Origin: Sporomusaceae bacterium
GTDB taxonomy: Bacteria; Bacillota; Negativicutes; Acidaminococcales; JAJUGR01
Assembly: GCA_029265905.1 (NCBI GenBank)
Contig: JAJUGR010000006.1
Location: 1-64,000, forward strand
DNA: 64,000 bases
Reading direction: 5' to 3'
Part shown: positions 17,624 to 26,437 of the stretch, piece after piece
Layout: the number at the start of each line of letters is the position of its first letter
Numbering within the stretch: the stretch's first letter is position 1
Program-made: the position numbers and the translations under genes
The notes under the pieces: model-generated
The model's input: the letters and a program-made list of their open reading frames with translations, nothing else
The model's database searches: none
Told to the model about the DNA's origin: nothing

Positions 17624-19057
17624 CTAGTCAAGCGCTGCTTGCAATAATCTGGCCGCAATCGGGGCGGCTACCGCACCGCCGCCACCGCCGTTTTCAACCA
17701 AAACAGCAATCGCAACCGACGGTTTTTCTAGTGGCGCAAAGCCAATGAACCACGCATGAGGCTGTCCGGCGGCATTCTCCGCGGTGCCGGTTTTGCCGGC
17801 GACCGTTACGCCGCGCAGCGCCGCGCCGCCAGCGGTTCCCTCCCGCACAGCCAGCGCCATCATTTTCCCGACCGCCTTAGCCTGCCCGGCTGAAGCGATT
17901 TTCCCCCACGGCGCCGGCGCTGCCAATCTCCGGCTGCCGCCTTCTTCCTGCAAAGCCGACACCAAGTAGGGGCGCATCATGACGCCATCATTGGCGACCG
18001 CCGCCGCCAGGGCGGCCATGTGGAGCGGCGTAACCGCCAGGGTTCCTTGCCCAATCGCCGTTTGCGCCAGTTCCCCGTCCGGGAGACGCGCAAAATCAGG
18101 GAAAAGCGGTTTTTCAATATTCAAAGCGTCTTTGTCCGAGCCTTCCAGCCAGGACGTTTGGCGAAAGAGCTTGTGCATGCCGTTGCCGCCTAGTCGCAGG
18201 CCAATCGTTCCAAAAGCAACATTGCAGGATTCGGCTAACGCTTGGGACAAGGTTATTGCGCCATGCCCCCTCGGGTTGGCATCCTCCAGCCGATAGTCGC
18301 CGATCTGTAAAAAACCCTGACAGGAAAGCAGTGATTGTTCCGGCTTCAGCGCCAATTGTTCCAGGGCGCCTACGGCCAGCAGGACTTTCATCGTCGAACC
18401 AGGCGGGTACAGGCCTTGTGCCGCCCGGTTAAGAAGCGGCGCGTCCTGGCGTCCCGCCACACGCTCCCACGCCTCATCCACTACGGAAGGATCAACGGAC
18501 GGCGCGCTGGCCATAGCCAGTATAGCACCTGTGGCAGGTTCCAACAAGACAATCGCCCCGCGCCGGCCGCCCAGCGCTTGGTAAGCCAACTGCTGCAGGC
18601 GGGCGTCGACCGTCAGTTGCAGACTCGCCTTTGTCCGGTCGGCGCGCGGCAGCAGCGGGCCAAACCACTGCACAGCATCATCCCCGGCCGTCAGGGCCGT
18701 ATTCCAGGCGGCTTCCGTCCCGCCGTTGCCGTGGCGGTAAGTGCTGTAGCCCGTGACCGCCGCGCCGGCGGCGCCCAAAGGATAGCGGCGCTCATACGTC
18801 CCGTCCGCCAAGCGGACGCTCGTGGCCAGGACACGTCCCTCCCGGTCAAGGAGCTTCGCTCTGGCAGCGGCGGCCGCCGCTGAGCGCGGATTGCCTGGCG
18901 CCGCTGCGTATTGTTCCGTCTGAAAGCCCTGCAGGTAAACGGCCCAGGCAAATATACAAGCAAACAGCAAAATGAAAAAGCGCTGCAGTTGCAAAACCGC
19001 CTGCTGCGGCACGCTTATCCAATTGTCCGTCCGGTCACGATCGTTTGGCGACGGCAT
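17624..19057 (-). CDS. Class B penicillin-binding protein (transpeptidase)
   Basis: A 477-residue peptidoglycan transpeptidase of the FtsI/PbpA group. It has one N-terminal membrane helix (about 25-45), a short pedestal and a penicillin-binding domain with STMK (active Ser), SCN and KTGTAEN. The compact size without a long dimerisation domain resembles actinobacterial PbpA. ATG 19057 lies inside the 3' end of the FtsW/RodA gene (23-base overlap), so the polymerase and transpeptidase are translationally coupled, as expected for a SEDS-bPBP pair. Whether it acts in division or elongation cannot be told from sequence. Confidence 0.95.
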   Translation of the reverse strand: MPSPNDRDRTDNWISVPQQAVLQLQRFFILLFACIFAWAVYLQGFQTEQYAAAPGNPRSAAAAAARAKLLDREGRVLATSVRLADGTYERRYPLGAAGAAVTGYSTYRHGNGGTEAAWNTALTAGDDAVQWFGPLLPRADRTKASLQLTVDARLQQLAYQALGGRRGAIVLLEPATGAILAMASAPSVDPSVVDEAWERVAGRQDAPLLNRAAQGLYPPGSTMKVLLAVGALEQLALKPEQSLLSCQGFLQIGDYRLEDANPRGHGAITLSQALAESCNVAFGTIGLRLGGNGMHKLFRQTSWLEGSDKDALNIEKPLFPDFARLPDGELAQTAIGQGTLAVTPLHMAALAAAVANDGVMMRPYLVSALQEEGGSRRLAAPAPWGKIASAGQAKAVGKMMALAVREGTAGGAALRGVTVAGKTGTAENAAGQPHAWFIGFAPLEKPSVAIAVLVENGGGGGAVAAPIAARLLQAALD

Positions 19058-20294
19058 ACACTAACCCCCACAGTAAAAACGAAGATACAAGCGAGCTTCC
19101 GCCGTAACTGACGAAAGGCAAGGTAACGCCGGTCAGCGGCGCCAATTTCATCACGCCCCCGGCGATCATAAACGTCTGCAAGCCAAACAGCGCGCCAAAG
19201 CCGCAGCAAACGAGCAGGGAAAACAATGATTTTTGCCGCAAGGCCAGCTGAAACAGCGCAAAAATCAACAGCCAGTAAATGCTGATCAGCGAGGCGACGG
19301 CAAGCAAGCCCCACTCCTCGCCAATTGCCGCCAAAATAAAGTCGGTATGAACAGCGGGTATGCTGGTCGGCATGCCCTGCCCGAGACCGGTGCCGAACAA
19401 TCTTCCGCCGGCAAAGGCATACAGGGACTGCACGACCTGATAGCTGGCCCCGTACGGGTCTTGGAACGGATCCAGCCATACCGAAAAGCGTGTGCGCACA
19501 TGCGCGAACAGCCGGTAGCAGACCAGCGCTCCGGCCGCAAAAGCGCCGATGCCGCCAAACAGGTAATAAATCCGGCCGGACGCCGCGTAAATCATCATCA
19601 CGGCCGTTCCGTAAAACAAAAGCGCCGCGCCTAGATCGCGCTGCAAGACCAACAAGCCCATGCTCAGCGCCCAAAACAGCAGCAAGGGGCTGACCGCCTG
19701 CAAAAAAGGGCGCCAGAAGTCACGCCGGCCAAAGGGCAGGCGCTGCATGACGGTTGCTTGCTTGTCCGTCAGGAAGCCCGCCAAAAACAAAACGAAAAAG
19801 AGTCGCGCAAGTTCAGACGGCTGAAACCGAAGCGGCCCCATGACAATCCAGTTGCGGTTTCCGCCTATGTCGCTGCCGAACAGCATCGTCGCCAATAGCA
19901 GCAGGGCGGCGGTCAGGCCCAATAAATACTTGTAGCGCTGCAAAACAAGGATCGTCGGCAGCCTTGCGGCCAGAAGCGCAAACAGCGACAAGCCCAGGAG
20001 CAGCCACAGGATCTGATGCATAAACAGCGCCGGCGCCAAACGCCATAAAAACAGCAAGCCGACATGGCTCAAGACCGCCAGGCTGGGCAAAATCCACCAG
20101 GTACCCCGACGATCATTATCCGGCAAAAACCACGCCAACAGGCAAAAGGCGGCTGTCACAAGCAGGCCGTACAGCCAGTTTTGGGGATCAGACGCCGGCT
20201 TGCCGGCAAACGACAGGGCTCCGCCGGCATAGATCAGTCCGGCTGACAAGCAGCCGGCGACGGAAGCGCCGCGGCCCTTGCCGGGCGCAATCAT
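19035..20294 (-). CDS. SEDS peptidoglycan glycosyltransferase (FtsW/RodA/SpoVE family)
   Basis: A 419-residue polytopic membrane protein of the SEDS family, which polymerises lipid II. About ten hydrophobic segments are visible, along with GGNRNWIVMGPLRFQPSELAR, LQRDLGAALLF, and a C-terminal TGVTLPFVSYGGSSLV block. ATG 20294 overlaps the stp stop as ATGA, with GGGGGGGCG ahead; the ORF-track start at 20507 is an out-of-context extension into stp. It pairs with the overlapping PBP. In the equivalent actinobacterial cluster this gene is rodA. Confidence 0.95.
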   Translation of the reverse strand: MIAPGKGRGASVAGCLSAGLIYAGGALSFAGKPASDPQNWLYGLLVTAAFCLLAWFLPDNDRRGTWWILPSLAVLSHVGLLFLWRLAPALFMHQILWLLLGLSLFALLAARLPTILVLQRYKYLLGLTAALLLLATMLFGSDIGGNRNWIVMGPLRFQPSELARLFFVLFLAGFLTDKQATVMQRLPFGRRDFWRPFLQAVSPLLLFWALSMGLLVLQRDLGAALLFYGTAVMMIYAASGRIYYLFGGIGAFAAGALVCYRLFAHVRTRFSVWLDPFQDPYGASYQVVQSLYAFAGGRLFGTGLGQGMPTSIPAVHTDFILAAIGEEWGLLAVASLISIYWLLIFALFQLALRQKSLFSLLVCCGFGALFGLQTFMIAGGVMKLAPLTGVTLPFVSYGGSSLVSSFLLWGLVYAVAKRS

Positions 20295-21022
20295 ACAAAC
20301 GCCCCCCCGTGCACCGCGCAAATGACTGTAATGTTGTCCTTGCCGCCCCTTGCGTTCGCCTCTGTGATCAAACGCTGTACCAGCGCTTCCGGATCGCTTG
20401 CGCCATCGGCCAGCAAGGACTCGATTTGCGCATCCTCCAGCATGCTTGTCAATCCGTCCGTGCAAAGCAGCACAGCATCGCCCGCCTGCCATTCGACAAC
20501 GCCGCAATCGATCTTTACCTCGTCGGAAGTGCCGACTGCCCTGGTGATGACATTGCGGCGCGGGTGATTAGCGGCTTCAGCTTCGGTCAGGTAGCCGTGA
20601 CGGAGCATTTCCGCCACCAAAGAATGATCAAGCGTGATTTGACGCAGTTTTCCCTGGCTGAATAGATATAAGCGGCTGTCCCCGACATGGGCGTAGAACA
20701 CTTTATCCGGTGCCAGACGCGCAAGCGTCAGCGTCGTCCCCATGCCGGCATAAGCCGCTTGTTTTGACAGGCCATATACGCGGCGATTGGCCGCCGCTAC
20801 CGCCATCGTGAGCTGGGCGCAAACCGCCTGCTCATCTAGCCCGGCAGCATCATCTGACAAAAGGCTTTTCACGGTTTCCAGCGCTTGCTGGCTCGCTACT
20901 TCGCCAGCGGCATGGCCCCCCATGCCATCGGCAACGGCAATAACATCCGGTTCGATAACAAGCAGGCTGTCCTCATTACCATCACGAACCCGTCCCAAGT
21001 CAGTGCGCGCAGCAATATACAT
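20291..21022 (-). CDS. stp: PP2C-family Ser/Thr phosphatase (Stp/PrpC)
   Basis: A 243-residue PPM phosphatase that reverses PrkC phosphorylation. The metal-binding motifs are present: RDGNEDS, VADGMGGHAAGE, AHVGDSRLYL, LCTDGL and GGKDNITVI. AGAGGTGATG precedes the ATG at 21022. It starts 6 bases after the small FHA-domain gene ends, and its stop overlaps the start of the FtsW/RodA gene. The length is typical of bacterial single-domain PP2C enzymes. Confidence 0.97.
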   Translation of the reverse strand: MYIAARTDLGRVRDGNEDSLLVIEPDVIAVADGMGGHAAGEVASQQALETVKSLLSDDAAGLDEQAVCAQLTMAVAAANRRVYGLSKQAAYAGMGTTLTLARLAPDKVFYAHVGDSRLYLFSQGKLRQITLDHSLVAEMLRHGYLTEAEAANHPRRNVITRAVGTSDEVKIDCGVVEWQAGDAVLLCTDGLTSMLEDAQIESLLADGASDPEALVQRLITEANARGGKDNITVICAVHGGAFV

Positions 21023-21028
21023 GATTCA

Positions 21029-21469
21029 TCACCTCTTAAATATAAAGCTGACAGGACCGATGCCGATCAAATCACCGTCAGTCAGCACGGTGTCTTTTTC
21101 ACAGGGGATGCCGTTGACTGTCGAACCGTTCCGGCTCCCCAGGTCAATCAGCACATATTGCTTTTTTTGCAGAATGATGCAAGCATGTTCATGCGATACA
21201 TAGGGTTCGTTGACAACCACATCATTAGTCGGGGCCCGGCCAAAGGACAAGGCGTCGCTAAAGCGGTAACGGCCGCCAACAGCCAGCCCCCCGCCCGCTA
21301 TTTTGACAATCACCATGGCTTGCTCGGCGGAAGACGGCGCGGCTTTCTCCGGCACCGGGCGCCCGCGCAGCATGCTCACGGCCAGCCAGCAGGCAAAACC
21401 GGCCAGCAGGGCCAGCGCTGCATAATGAAAAATAACGCCCAGCCAATGGGCTGTCAGTACGCTATTCAT
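21029..21469 (-). CDS. Membrane-anchored FHA-domain protein (FhaB-like)
   Basis: A 146-residue protein with an N-terminal membrane helix (WLGVIFHYAALALLAGFACWLAV cut short here) and a C-terminal FHA domain (about 65-140) containing SFGRAPTNDVVV, VSHEHACI and LGSRNGSTVNG, the phosphothreonine-binding elements. The start is ATG 21469, overlapping the upstream stop as TGATG and preceded by GAGGTGC; the ORF-track extension to 21595 lies inside the upstream gene. Size and order match FhaB/FipA of actinobacteria. It probably reads PrkC phosphorylation at the envelope. Confidence 0.92.
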   Translation of the reverse strand: MNSVLTAHWLGVIFHYAALALLAGFACWLAVSMLRGRPVPEKAAPSSAEQAMVIVKIAGGGLAVGGRYRFSDALSFGRAPTNDVVVNEPYVSHEHACIILQKKQYVLIDLGSRNGSTVNGIPCEKDTVLTDGDLIGIGPVSFIFKR

Positions 21470-22182
21470 CAGTCCTGCACCTCGGCGAAGGAAAGGATGC
21501 TTTGGCCCATCCGGATGGCATCGCCGGTTTGAAGGCCGGCGCGCACGATCCGTTTGCCATTCAGGTACGTGCCGTTTAGGCTGTCGGCGTCGCACAGGAC
21601 AAACCGGCCGTCCTCGCAGCGCAGATAAGCGTGCAGGCGCGACGCACTATCGTCAAACAAGCAAAAATCCTGTTCCTTGCTGCGTCCGATTGTAATGACC
21701 GCCTTGCAAAAACGAATTTCCGTGCCCGCAGCGGGCCCTGCCAGCGCTTTTAAAACAAAGGCCGGCGGTCGCGCCAGGGCTGGCTCCGTACAGGCCGTGC
21801 GGCTGAATTTGCGCGTCAGTTCCTGCTCCACCGCCTCAATCTGGTACAGACCTTCAGGCGAACAGCCGTCCACTACCTCCAAGGTCCAATCGTATTCGTG
21901 CGCTTTGTCGACCCCCAACCGCGCGTTGATATCCTGCCGCAGCTGAACCGCGAGGTCTAAAGCCGAGCGTGATTGCTTAAGTCCGGCATAGCGCAGCCTG
22001 TCTAACGCCACAAAAACGCGGTAACTGGCAAGCTTGTCAAAGCCGCCAGCCGCGGCCGCCCTTTGCCGGCGGGTCACTTCATCCAGCAGTTCTTCATAAG
22101 GCACAACCGCGTCATCGCCGTTGCCGGAACGCTTATCCAATTTTTCTCTCATCCAATTTTCTGCTTTATCAAGCCAAAACAA
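21469..22182 (-). CDS. FHA-domain protein with N-terminal helical domain (FhaA-like)
   Basis: A 237-residue protein with a C-terminal FHA domain (TIGRSKEQDFCLFDDSASR, DADSLNGTYLNG) and an N-terminal domain of about 130 residues that resembles the DUF3662 region of FhaA in position and length only. I place the start at TTG 22182 because GGAGG lies 8 bases upstream; the ORF-track start (22254) is inside rlmN. Order and domain layout match fhaA-fhaB-pstP in actinobacteria. Expected role is phosphothreonine-dependent assembly of cell-wall enzymes. Confidence 0.88.
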   Translation of the reverse strand: MFWLDKAENWMREKLDKRSGNGDDAVVPYEELLDEVTRRQRAAAAGGFDKLASYRVFVALDRLRYAGLKQSRSALDLAVQLRQDINARLGVDKAHEYDWTLEVVDGCSPEGLYQIEAVEQELTRKFSRTACTEPALARPPAFVLKALAGPAAGTEIRFCKAVITIGRSKEQDFCLFDDSASRLHAYLRCEDGRFVLCDADSLNGTYLNGKRIVRAGLQTGDAIRMGQSILSFAEVQD

Positions 22183-22195
22183 GTCTTCCGCCTCC

Positions 22196-23254
22196 TCAAT
22201 GCCGCGCTGCCGTGTCAAGGCGCTGTGCACGCAGTTGTCCGCAAGCCGCAGCAATGTCGTCGCCCATCGTTTTCCGAACTGATACGGGAATGCCCTTTTT
22301 CTCCAGCGCTTCGGCGAACGACCGGACAGCCGCTGCGGTGGGCGGGTAAAAGCCCTTTTCCCGAATCGGGTTGACAGGGATCAAGTTGACGTGGGACAAG
22401 TGCCCCGCCATGAGCCCGGCCAAGGCGTCAGCCTGCTGCAAGCTGCTGTTGATGCCTTCGATCATCGTGTATTCATACGTGACCCGCCGGCCGGTTTTGT
22501 CAGCATAGCGCTTGGCGGCCGCCAAGACCTGGCTGATGGGATGCCGTAGATTCACGGGCATCAGCTTTGAGCGGGTCTCGTCGTCGGAAGCGTGAAGCGA
22601 GATGGCCAAATTAATCGGCACCCCTTCCGCCGCCAGCCGATCGATCCCGTCCACCAGCCCGCAGGTTGAAAGCGTTATATGGCGGTAGCTCATGCCGATG
22701 ACGCCGGGGTCATGCAGCAGCCGGATAAAGGCCAGCACCTCGTCATAATTCAGCATCGGCTCGCCCGAACCCATGATGACGACGCGCGACACAGGCGCAT
22801 GTTCCTTGTGGAAGTGAAACACCTGCCGCAGCATCTCGCCGCGTGAGAGATTACGCTGGCAGCCGCCCTTCGTGCTGGCGCAAAAGGCGCACCCCATGGC
22901 GCAGCCGACCTGGCTGGAGACGCAGACGCTGTTGCCGTAGCTTTGGCGCATGAGCACCGTCTCAATTTCCGCGCCGTCCGCCAGCTGCAGCAGCGCTTTT
23001 TCCGTCTGCCGATCATTCGACACGAGGTTCGCCACAACGACAGGCAAAGCAAATGTCATTCCCGCCGCTTCGCGCAACGCTTCGCGCAAGCCTTGCGGCA
23101 GATTTGTCATATCCGCAAAAGAGGCGGCGCCGCGCTTATACAGCCACTCGGCGAGCTGGCGGCCGCGAAAAGCCGGCTGCTTGAACCGCGCCTTCATCAA
23201 GTCGGCCAGCTCTTGCGGCGACCGGCCCCAAAAGTCAAGGTTGTTCATGTCCAT
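22196..23254 (-). CDS. rlmN: Dual-specificity 23S rRNA/tRNA methyltransferase RlmN
   Basis: A 352-residue radical SAM enzyme that makes 2-methyladenosine at 23S A2503 and tRNA A37. The cluster motif is CAMGCAFC (CxxxCxxC); the accessory cysteines lie in DDIAAACGQL near the C-terminus and at [16 protein letters not shown] precedes ATG 23254. One small deviation is MGSGEP in place of the common MGMGEP. It is followed by the FhaA-like gene, as in other Clostridia-type clusters. A hairpin separates it from rsmB. Confidence 0.98.
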   Translation of the reverse strand: MDMNNLDFWGRSPQELADLMKARFKQPAFRGRQLAEWLYKRGAASFADMTNLPQGLREALREAAGMTFALPVVVANLVSNDRQTEKALLQLADGAEIETVLMRQSYGNSVCVSSQVGCAMGCAFCASTKGGCQRNLSRGEMLRQVFHFHKEHAPVSRVVIMGSGEPMLNYDEVLAFIRLLHDPGVIGMSYRHITLSTCGLVDGIDRLAAEGVPINLAISLHASDDETRSKLMPVNLRHPISQVLAAAKRYADKTGRRVTYEYTMIEGINSSLQQADALAGLMAGHLSHVNLIPVNPIREKGFYPPTAAAVRSFAEALEKKGIPVSVRKTMGDDIAAACGQLRAQRLDTAARH

Positions 23255-23283
23255 TAACGTCTTCTCCCATCAGCAAGTACACG

Positions 23284-23320
23284 AAAACGACCAACAGGGA
23301 GCCAGCCTGCCGGTCGTTTT
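23284..23320 (-). terminator. Inverted repeat between rsmB and rlmN, possible terminator
   Basis: AAAACGACC and GGTCGTTTT flank a GC-rich inner pairing (CAGG/CCTG). On the minus strand only four Ts follow, so termination may be partial; it could separate the def-fmt-rsmB and rlmN-rpe units. Confidence 0.5.
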
Positions 23321-23323
23321 TGA

Positions 23324-24700
23324 TTATTTGTCGCCTTTTTCCAGGCAAGCGATAAAAAAGCCGTCCGTTCCGTCCAGATGCGGCCACAACTGCAGCCACG
23401 GCTCGGATTTTTCCCTGCCCAGCGGATGCGCCACCGCAACCGGCTTAAACTCAGGATGCTTGGCCAGGAAGGCCTCGACCACCGCCTGGTTTTCGCCCGG
23501 TTCCGTCGTGCAAGTGCTGTAAACAAGCCGGCCGCCTGGCTTTACCATCTCGCTGGCGCTGATCAAAATAGACAGCTGCAGAGCCGGCAGCTGCGCAAGC
23601 TCCGCCTCGTTTTTGTTCCAGCGGGCATCCGCCTTGCGGCGCAGCACGCCCAGCCCTGAGCAAGGCGCATCGACCAGCACGCGGTCGAAAGTCCGCGCCC
23701 AGGCCTGCGGCAGCTTGCGGGCGTCCATGGCCTGGGCCCGGACATTCGCAAGGCCCTGGCGGTGCGCATTCTCCTGCACCAACTGCACTTTGTGGGGATG
23801 AATGTCAAGCGCCACGACTTCGCCGGTGCCGTTCAGCAGGGACGCCAGGTGCGTTGTCTTGCCGCCCGGAGCGCTGCACACGTCCAAGATCCGCTCCCCG
23901 GCTTGCGGCGCAACGACATGCGCGACCAGCATGGACGCTTCGTCCTGAATTTGCAGTACGCCTTGCTGCAATAACGGCAGCGCGTTTAACGGCCCCTCGA
24001 GCTCCCGGCAGACAATGCCGTCCGGCACGATGGCCGACGGCGAAAACACGCCGTACTGGCTGTTCAAGGCGTCCAGCGCCTCATCCCGGCCCAATGCATT
24101 CGTGTTGACGCGAAACGACAGGGGCGGCGTATCGTTGTCCAAGCGGCAGAGCTGCTCCGCCCCCTCTAAGCCGAGCTGCGCAATCCATCGCCGCGTAAGC
24201 CAAACCGGATGGGACGTGACAACGCTCAGTGCTTCCGCCGGGTCAGCGGCAGTTTTTACGTCCGGCCAAGGCAGCGCCTCTTTCTCCGCCGCCACCTTGC
24301 GCAACACGGCATTGACAAGGCGCGCTGCTGCGGCATGAGCGTATTTCTTCGCCAGCGTCACGCTTTCATTGCAGGCCGCCGAAACGGGTATTTTCTCCAA
24401 ATACAGCAGCTGGTAAGCGCCAAGCATTAAAATAGCCTGGACGATCGGCGCCAACTTGTCCGGCCGAGGCAAATGGCGCTTTAGCACCCAGGCTAAGGAA
24501 AGTTTTGCCTTTATCGTACCATAGACCAACTCGGTAGTAAATCGCCGGTCAATGTCAGTTAACTTAGTTTCTCTTATAAAATCAGCCACCGCCAGATTGG
24601 CATAAGCGCCATGCTGGTTGACTGACAAAATCAGGTGCAGGGCCGCCTCCCTCGCTGTCGCGGCCTTGCGATAGCGCCGGTCATCTTTTTTCATTGTCAT
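23324..24700 (-). CDS. rsmB: 16S rRNA m5C967 methyltransferase RsmB
   Basis: A 458-residue SAM-dependent rRNA methyltransferase. The N-terminal NusB-like helical domain covers about 1-160; the catalytic domain has CSAPGGKTTHLA (SAM binding), VDAPCSGLGVLRR (first Cys) and LVYSTCTTEPGENQ (catalytic Cys). GGAGGAAG precedes ATG 24700, which overlaps the end of the DUF116 gene by 20 bases. The fmt-rsmB-rlmN order is the same as in B. subtilis apart from the inserted DUF116 gene. Confidence 0.98.
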   Translation of the reverse strand: MTMKKDDRRYRKAATAREAALHLILSVNQHGAYANLAVADFIRETKLTDIDRRFTTELVYGTIKAKLSLAWVLKRHLPRPDKLAPIVQAILMLGAYQLLYLEKIPVSAACNESVTLAKKYAHAAAARLVNAVLRKVAAEKEALPWPDVKTAADPAEALSVVTSHPVWLTRRWIAQLGLEGAEQLCRLDNDTPPLSFRVNTNALGRDEALDALNSQYGVFSPSAIVPDGIVCRELEGPLNALPLLQQGVLQIQDEASMLVAHVVAPQAGERILDVCSAPGGKTTHLASLLNGTGEVVALDIHPHKVQLVQENAHRQGLANVRAQAMDARKLPQAWARTFDRVLVDAPCSGLGVLRRKADARWNKNEAELAQLPALQLSILISASEMVKPGGRLVYSTCTTEPGENQAVVEAFLAKHPEFKPVAVAHPLGREKSEPWLQLWPHLDGTDGFFIACLEKGDK

Positions 24701-25466
24701 GCACTTCTTCCTCCGGCAATCCGATCATCGTGCGGACCGTCTTTTCCACGCGCTGGATGTCAACCTGCGTATTGCAGCAGGGCCCGTACGGCCGCTCGTT
24801 CAGCACGCCGATAACAGGCAGCGGGAAAACGTCTTGAATGCCGCTTGTTAAATCCCGCTCGCAGGCAATCGCCAAAATAGCCTTCGGGCGCAGCCCCTTC
24901 ACCACCTGGCGCGCCAGCGTTCCGCCGGTCACCACCGCCACGCGGACGCCGTATTTTTTCGCCAGGCCGACAAGGCCGCTGATCGGGCAAGCGCCGCATT
25001 CCTTGCAATTGAAAATCTCCCGCGTGATTTTATGCGGACAGGATTCAAGCTGCAGGCAGTGGGGCGTCAATATCAGCAGGCGGTCGGCTGGAACCGTGAG
25101 TTTGCGCATTTTCACCAATTGGTTGCTGAGTTCAATGAACGAGCGCTCGACCTGCTCTTTTTCAAAGTCAAGCAAGCGCCCGATGCGTACCGCCAGCGGA
25201 AAAAGCCAATTGGCCACCGTCCAGGAAAAGGACTGAAAAACCGGCAGCGTCGGCAGGCCAAGGAGGGCCAGCACCATGCCCAAAATGCTGAGCAGCGCCG
25301 CCAAACCCACGACGGCCGCCAGGACGCCCAACACCCACGGCAGATATTGGCTGATGCTTGCCAGGCCGGGCAGGGAAACGCGCCAAATGCCGTACGCGGC
25401 AAGCACCGCCAGGCAAAAGCTGGCCAACAGCAAGGCCAAAAACAAACGTTTTTTTGTTCGTGTCAT
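24681..25466 (-). CDS. DUF116 family membrane protein with cysteine-rich domain
   Basis: A 261-residue protein of the DUF116 family. Two hydrophobic segments (about 7-27 and 42-72) anchor it in the membrane. The soluble part has a cysteine cluster CLQLESCPHKITREIFNCKEC (shortened: C..C..C..C) plus CGACP and a later PCCNTQVD, suggesting a metal or Fe-S site. Function is unknown; it commonly lies between fmt and rsmB in anaerobic Firmicutes. The ATG at 25466 has only a distant GGAGAAGGG, so expression may rely on coupling with fmt. Confidence 0.9.
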   Translation of the reverse strand: MTRTKKRLFLALLLASFCLAVLAAYGIWRVSLPGLASISQYLPWVLGVLAAVVGLAALLSILGMVLALLGLPTLPVFQSFSWTVANWLFPLAVRIGRLLDFEKEQVERSFIELSNQLVKMRKLTVPADRLLILTPHCLQLESCPHKITREIFNCKECGACPISGLVGLAKKYGVRVAVVTGGTLARQVVKGLRPKAILAIACERDLTSGIQDVFPLPVIGVLNERPYGPCCNTQVDIQRVEKTVRTMIGLPEEEVHDNEKR

Positions 25467-25490
25467 CGTAGAACCATCATGCCCTTCTCC

Positions 25491-26432
25491 TCAAATTAAG
25501 CGGTCGCCAACCTTCAAGCCATAACCGCGCGCGTAGCTGAGGGCGGACATTTTGCCGCGGGAGGCAGGCTGCACCACAAGAACTTCTATGACGCCATCGC
25601 CGGTCACCACCAAAATGCCGTCATCCGTTTGCCCAATGATCAAGCCCGGTTCGGCGTCATCCGGCACCTCGATGCCGGTCATGCGCGCCTCCCAGATTTT
25701 CAGCATCAGGCCATCCTGGGTGGTCGTGTAGGCGCCCGGCCAAGGGTTTAAGCCTCGCACCTGATTGTATATTTGCGTAACAGAGACCGTCCAGTCCAGG
25801 CGCTCGATCGCCCGATCAAGGCGGGGCGCGTAAGTCGCCAGGTTGTCGTCCTGCATCTGCGGATCCGGCATGACGCCGGACTCCAGTTCGGCCAGGACAT
25901 CCGTCAGCAATCTCGCCCCGACATGCATCAATTTGTCGTGCAACTGTCCGACCGTGTCCGTCTCTGAAATTGACACGCGCTCCGACGCCAGGACGGGGCC
26001 GGTGTCCATGCCAGCATCCATCTGCATTATCGCAATGCCGGTTTCCGTTTCGCCGTTTAAAATGGCCCAGTGAATGGGCGCCGCGCCGCGGTAGGCCGGC
26101 AAGAGCGAAGCATGCACATTCAGGCAGCCGAATTTCGGCAAAGAAAGGATCGCTTCCGGCAAAATTTGGCCGTAGGCGACGACAACAATGACGTCCGGCT
26201 GCAGAGCGCTCAGCTCCAGCAGCACGCCCGGGTCGCGAATTTTCTCCGGTTGGATCACATGCAGTCCGTGCCGCAAAGCCGCCTCCTTGACCGGCGAATA
26301 GGCCAGTTTCTTGCCCCGTCCTTTCGGGCGGTCGGGCTGGGTCACTACCGCGGCCACTTCGTGGCCCTCGACTAGAATCGCCTCGAGTGTCGCTACGGCG
26401 AAATCCGGCGTCCCCATAAACACAACGCGCAT
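25491..26432 (-). CDS. fmt: Methionyl-tRNA formyltransferase
   Basis: A 313-residue enzyme that formylates initiator Met-tRNA using 10-formyl-THF. The N-terminal catalytic domain has VFMGTPDFAV, NVHASLLPAYRGAAPIHWAI (catalytic Asn and His) and MDAGMDTGPVL; the C-terminal tRNA-binding domain includes RGLNPWPGAYT. ATG 26432 is preferred over the ORF-track GTG (26441), which overlaps AAGGAG. It starts 5 bases after def, an arrangement conserved in most bacteria. Confidence 0.98.
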   Translation of the reverse strand: MRVVFMGTPDFAVATLEAILVEGHEVAAVVTQPDRPKGRGKKLAYSPVKEAALRHGLHVIQPEKIRDPGVLLELSALQPDVIVVVAYGQILPEAILSLPKFGCLNVHASLLPAYRGAAPIHWAILNGETETGIAIMQMDAGMDTGPVLASERVSISETDTVGQLHDKLMHVGARLLTDVLAELESGVMPDPQMQDDNLATYAPRLDRAIERLDWTVSVTQIYNQVRGLNPWPGAYTTTQDGLMLKIWEARMTGIEVPDDAEPGLIIGQTDDGILVVTGDGVIEVLVVQPASRGKMSALSYARGYGLKVGDRLI

Positions 26433-26437
26433 CTTGC

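Noticed and set aside
20295-20507. N-terminal extension of the FtsW/RodA ORF
   Set aside because: Lies inside stp in another frame; ATG 20294 overlapping the stp stop has a strong ribosome binding site and gives the normal family length.
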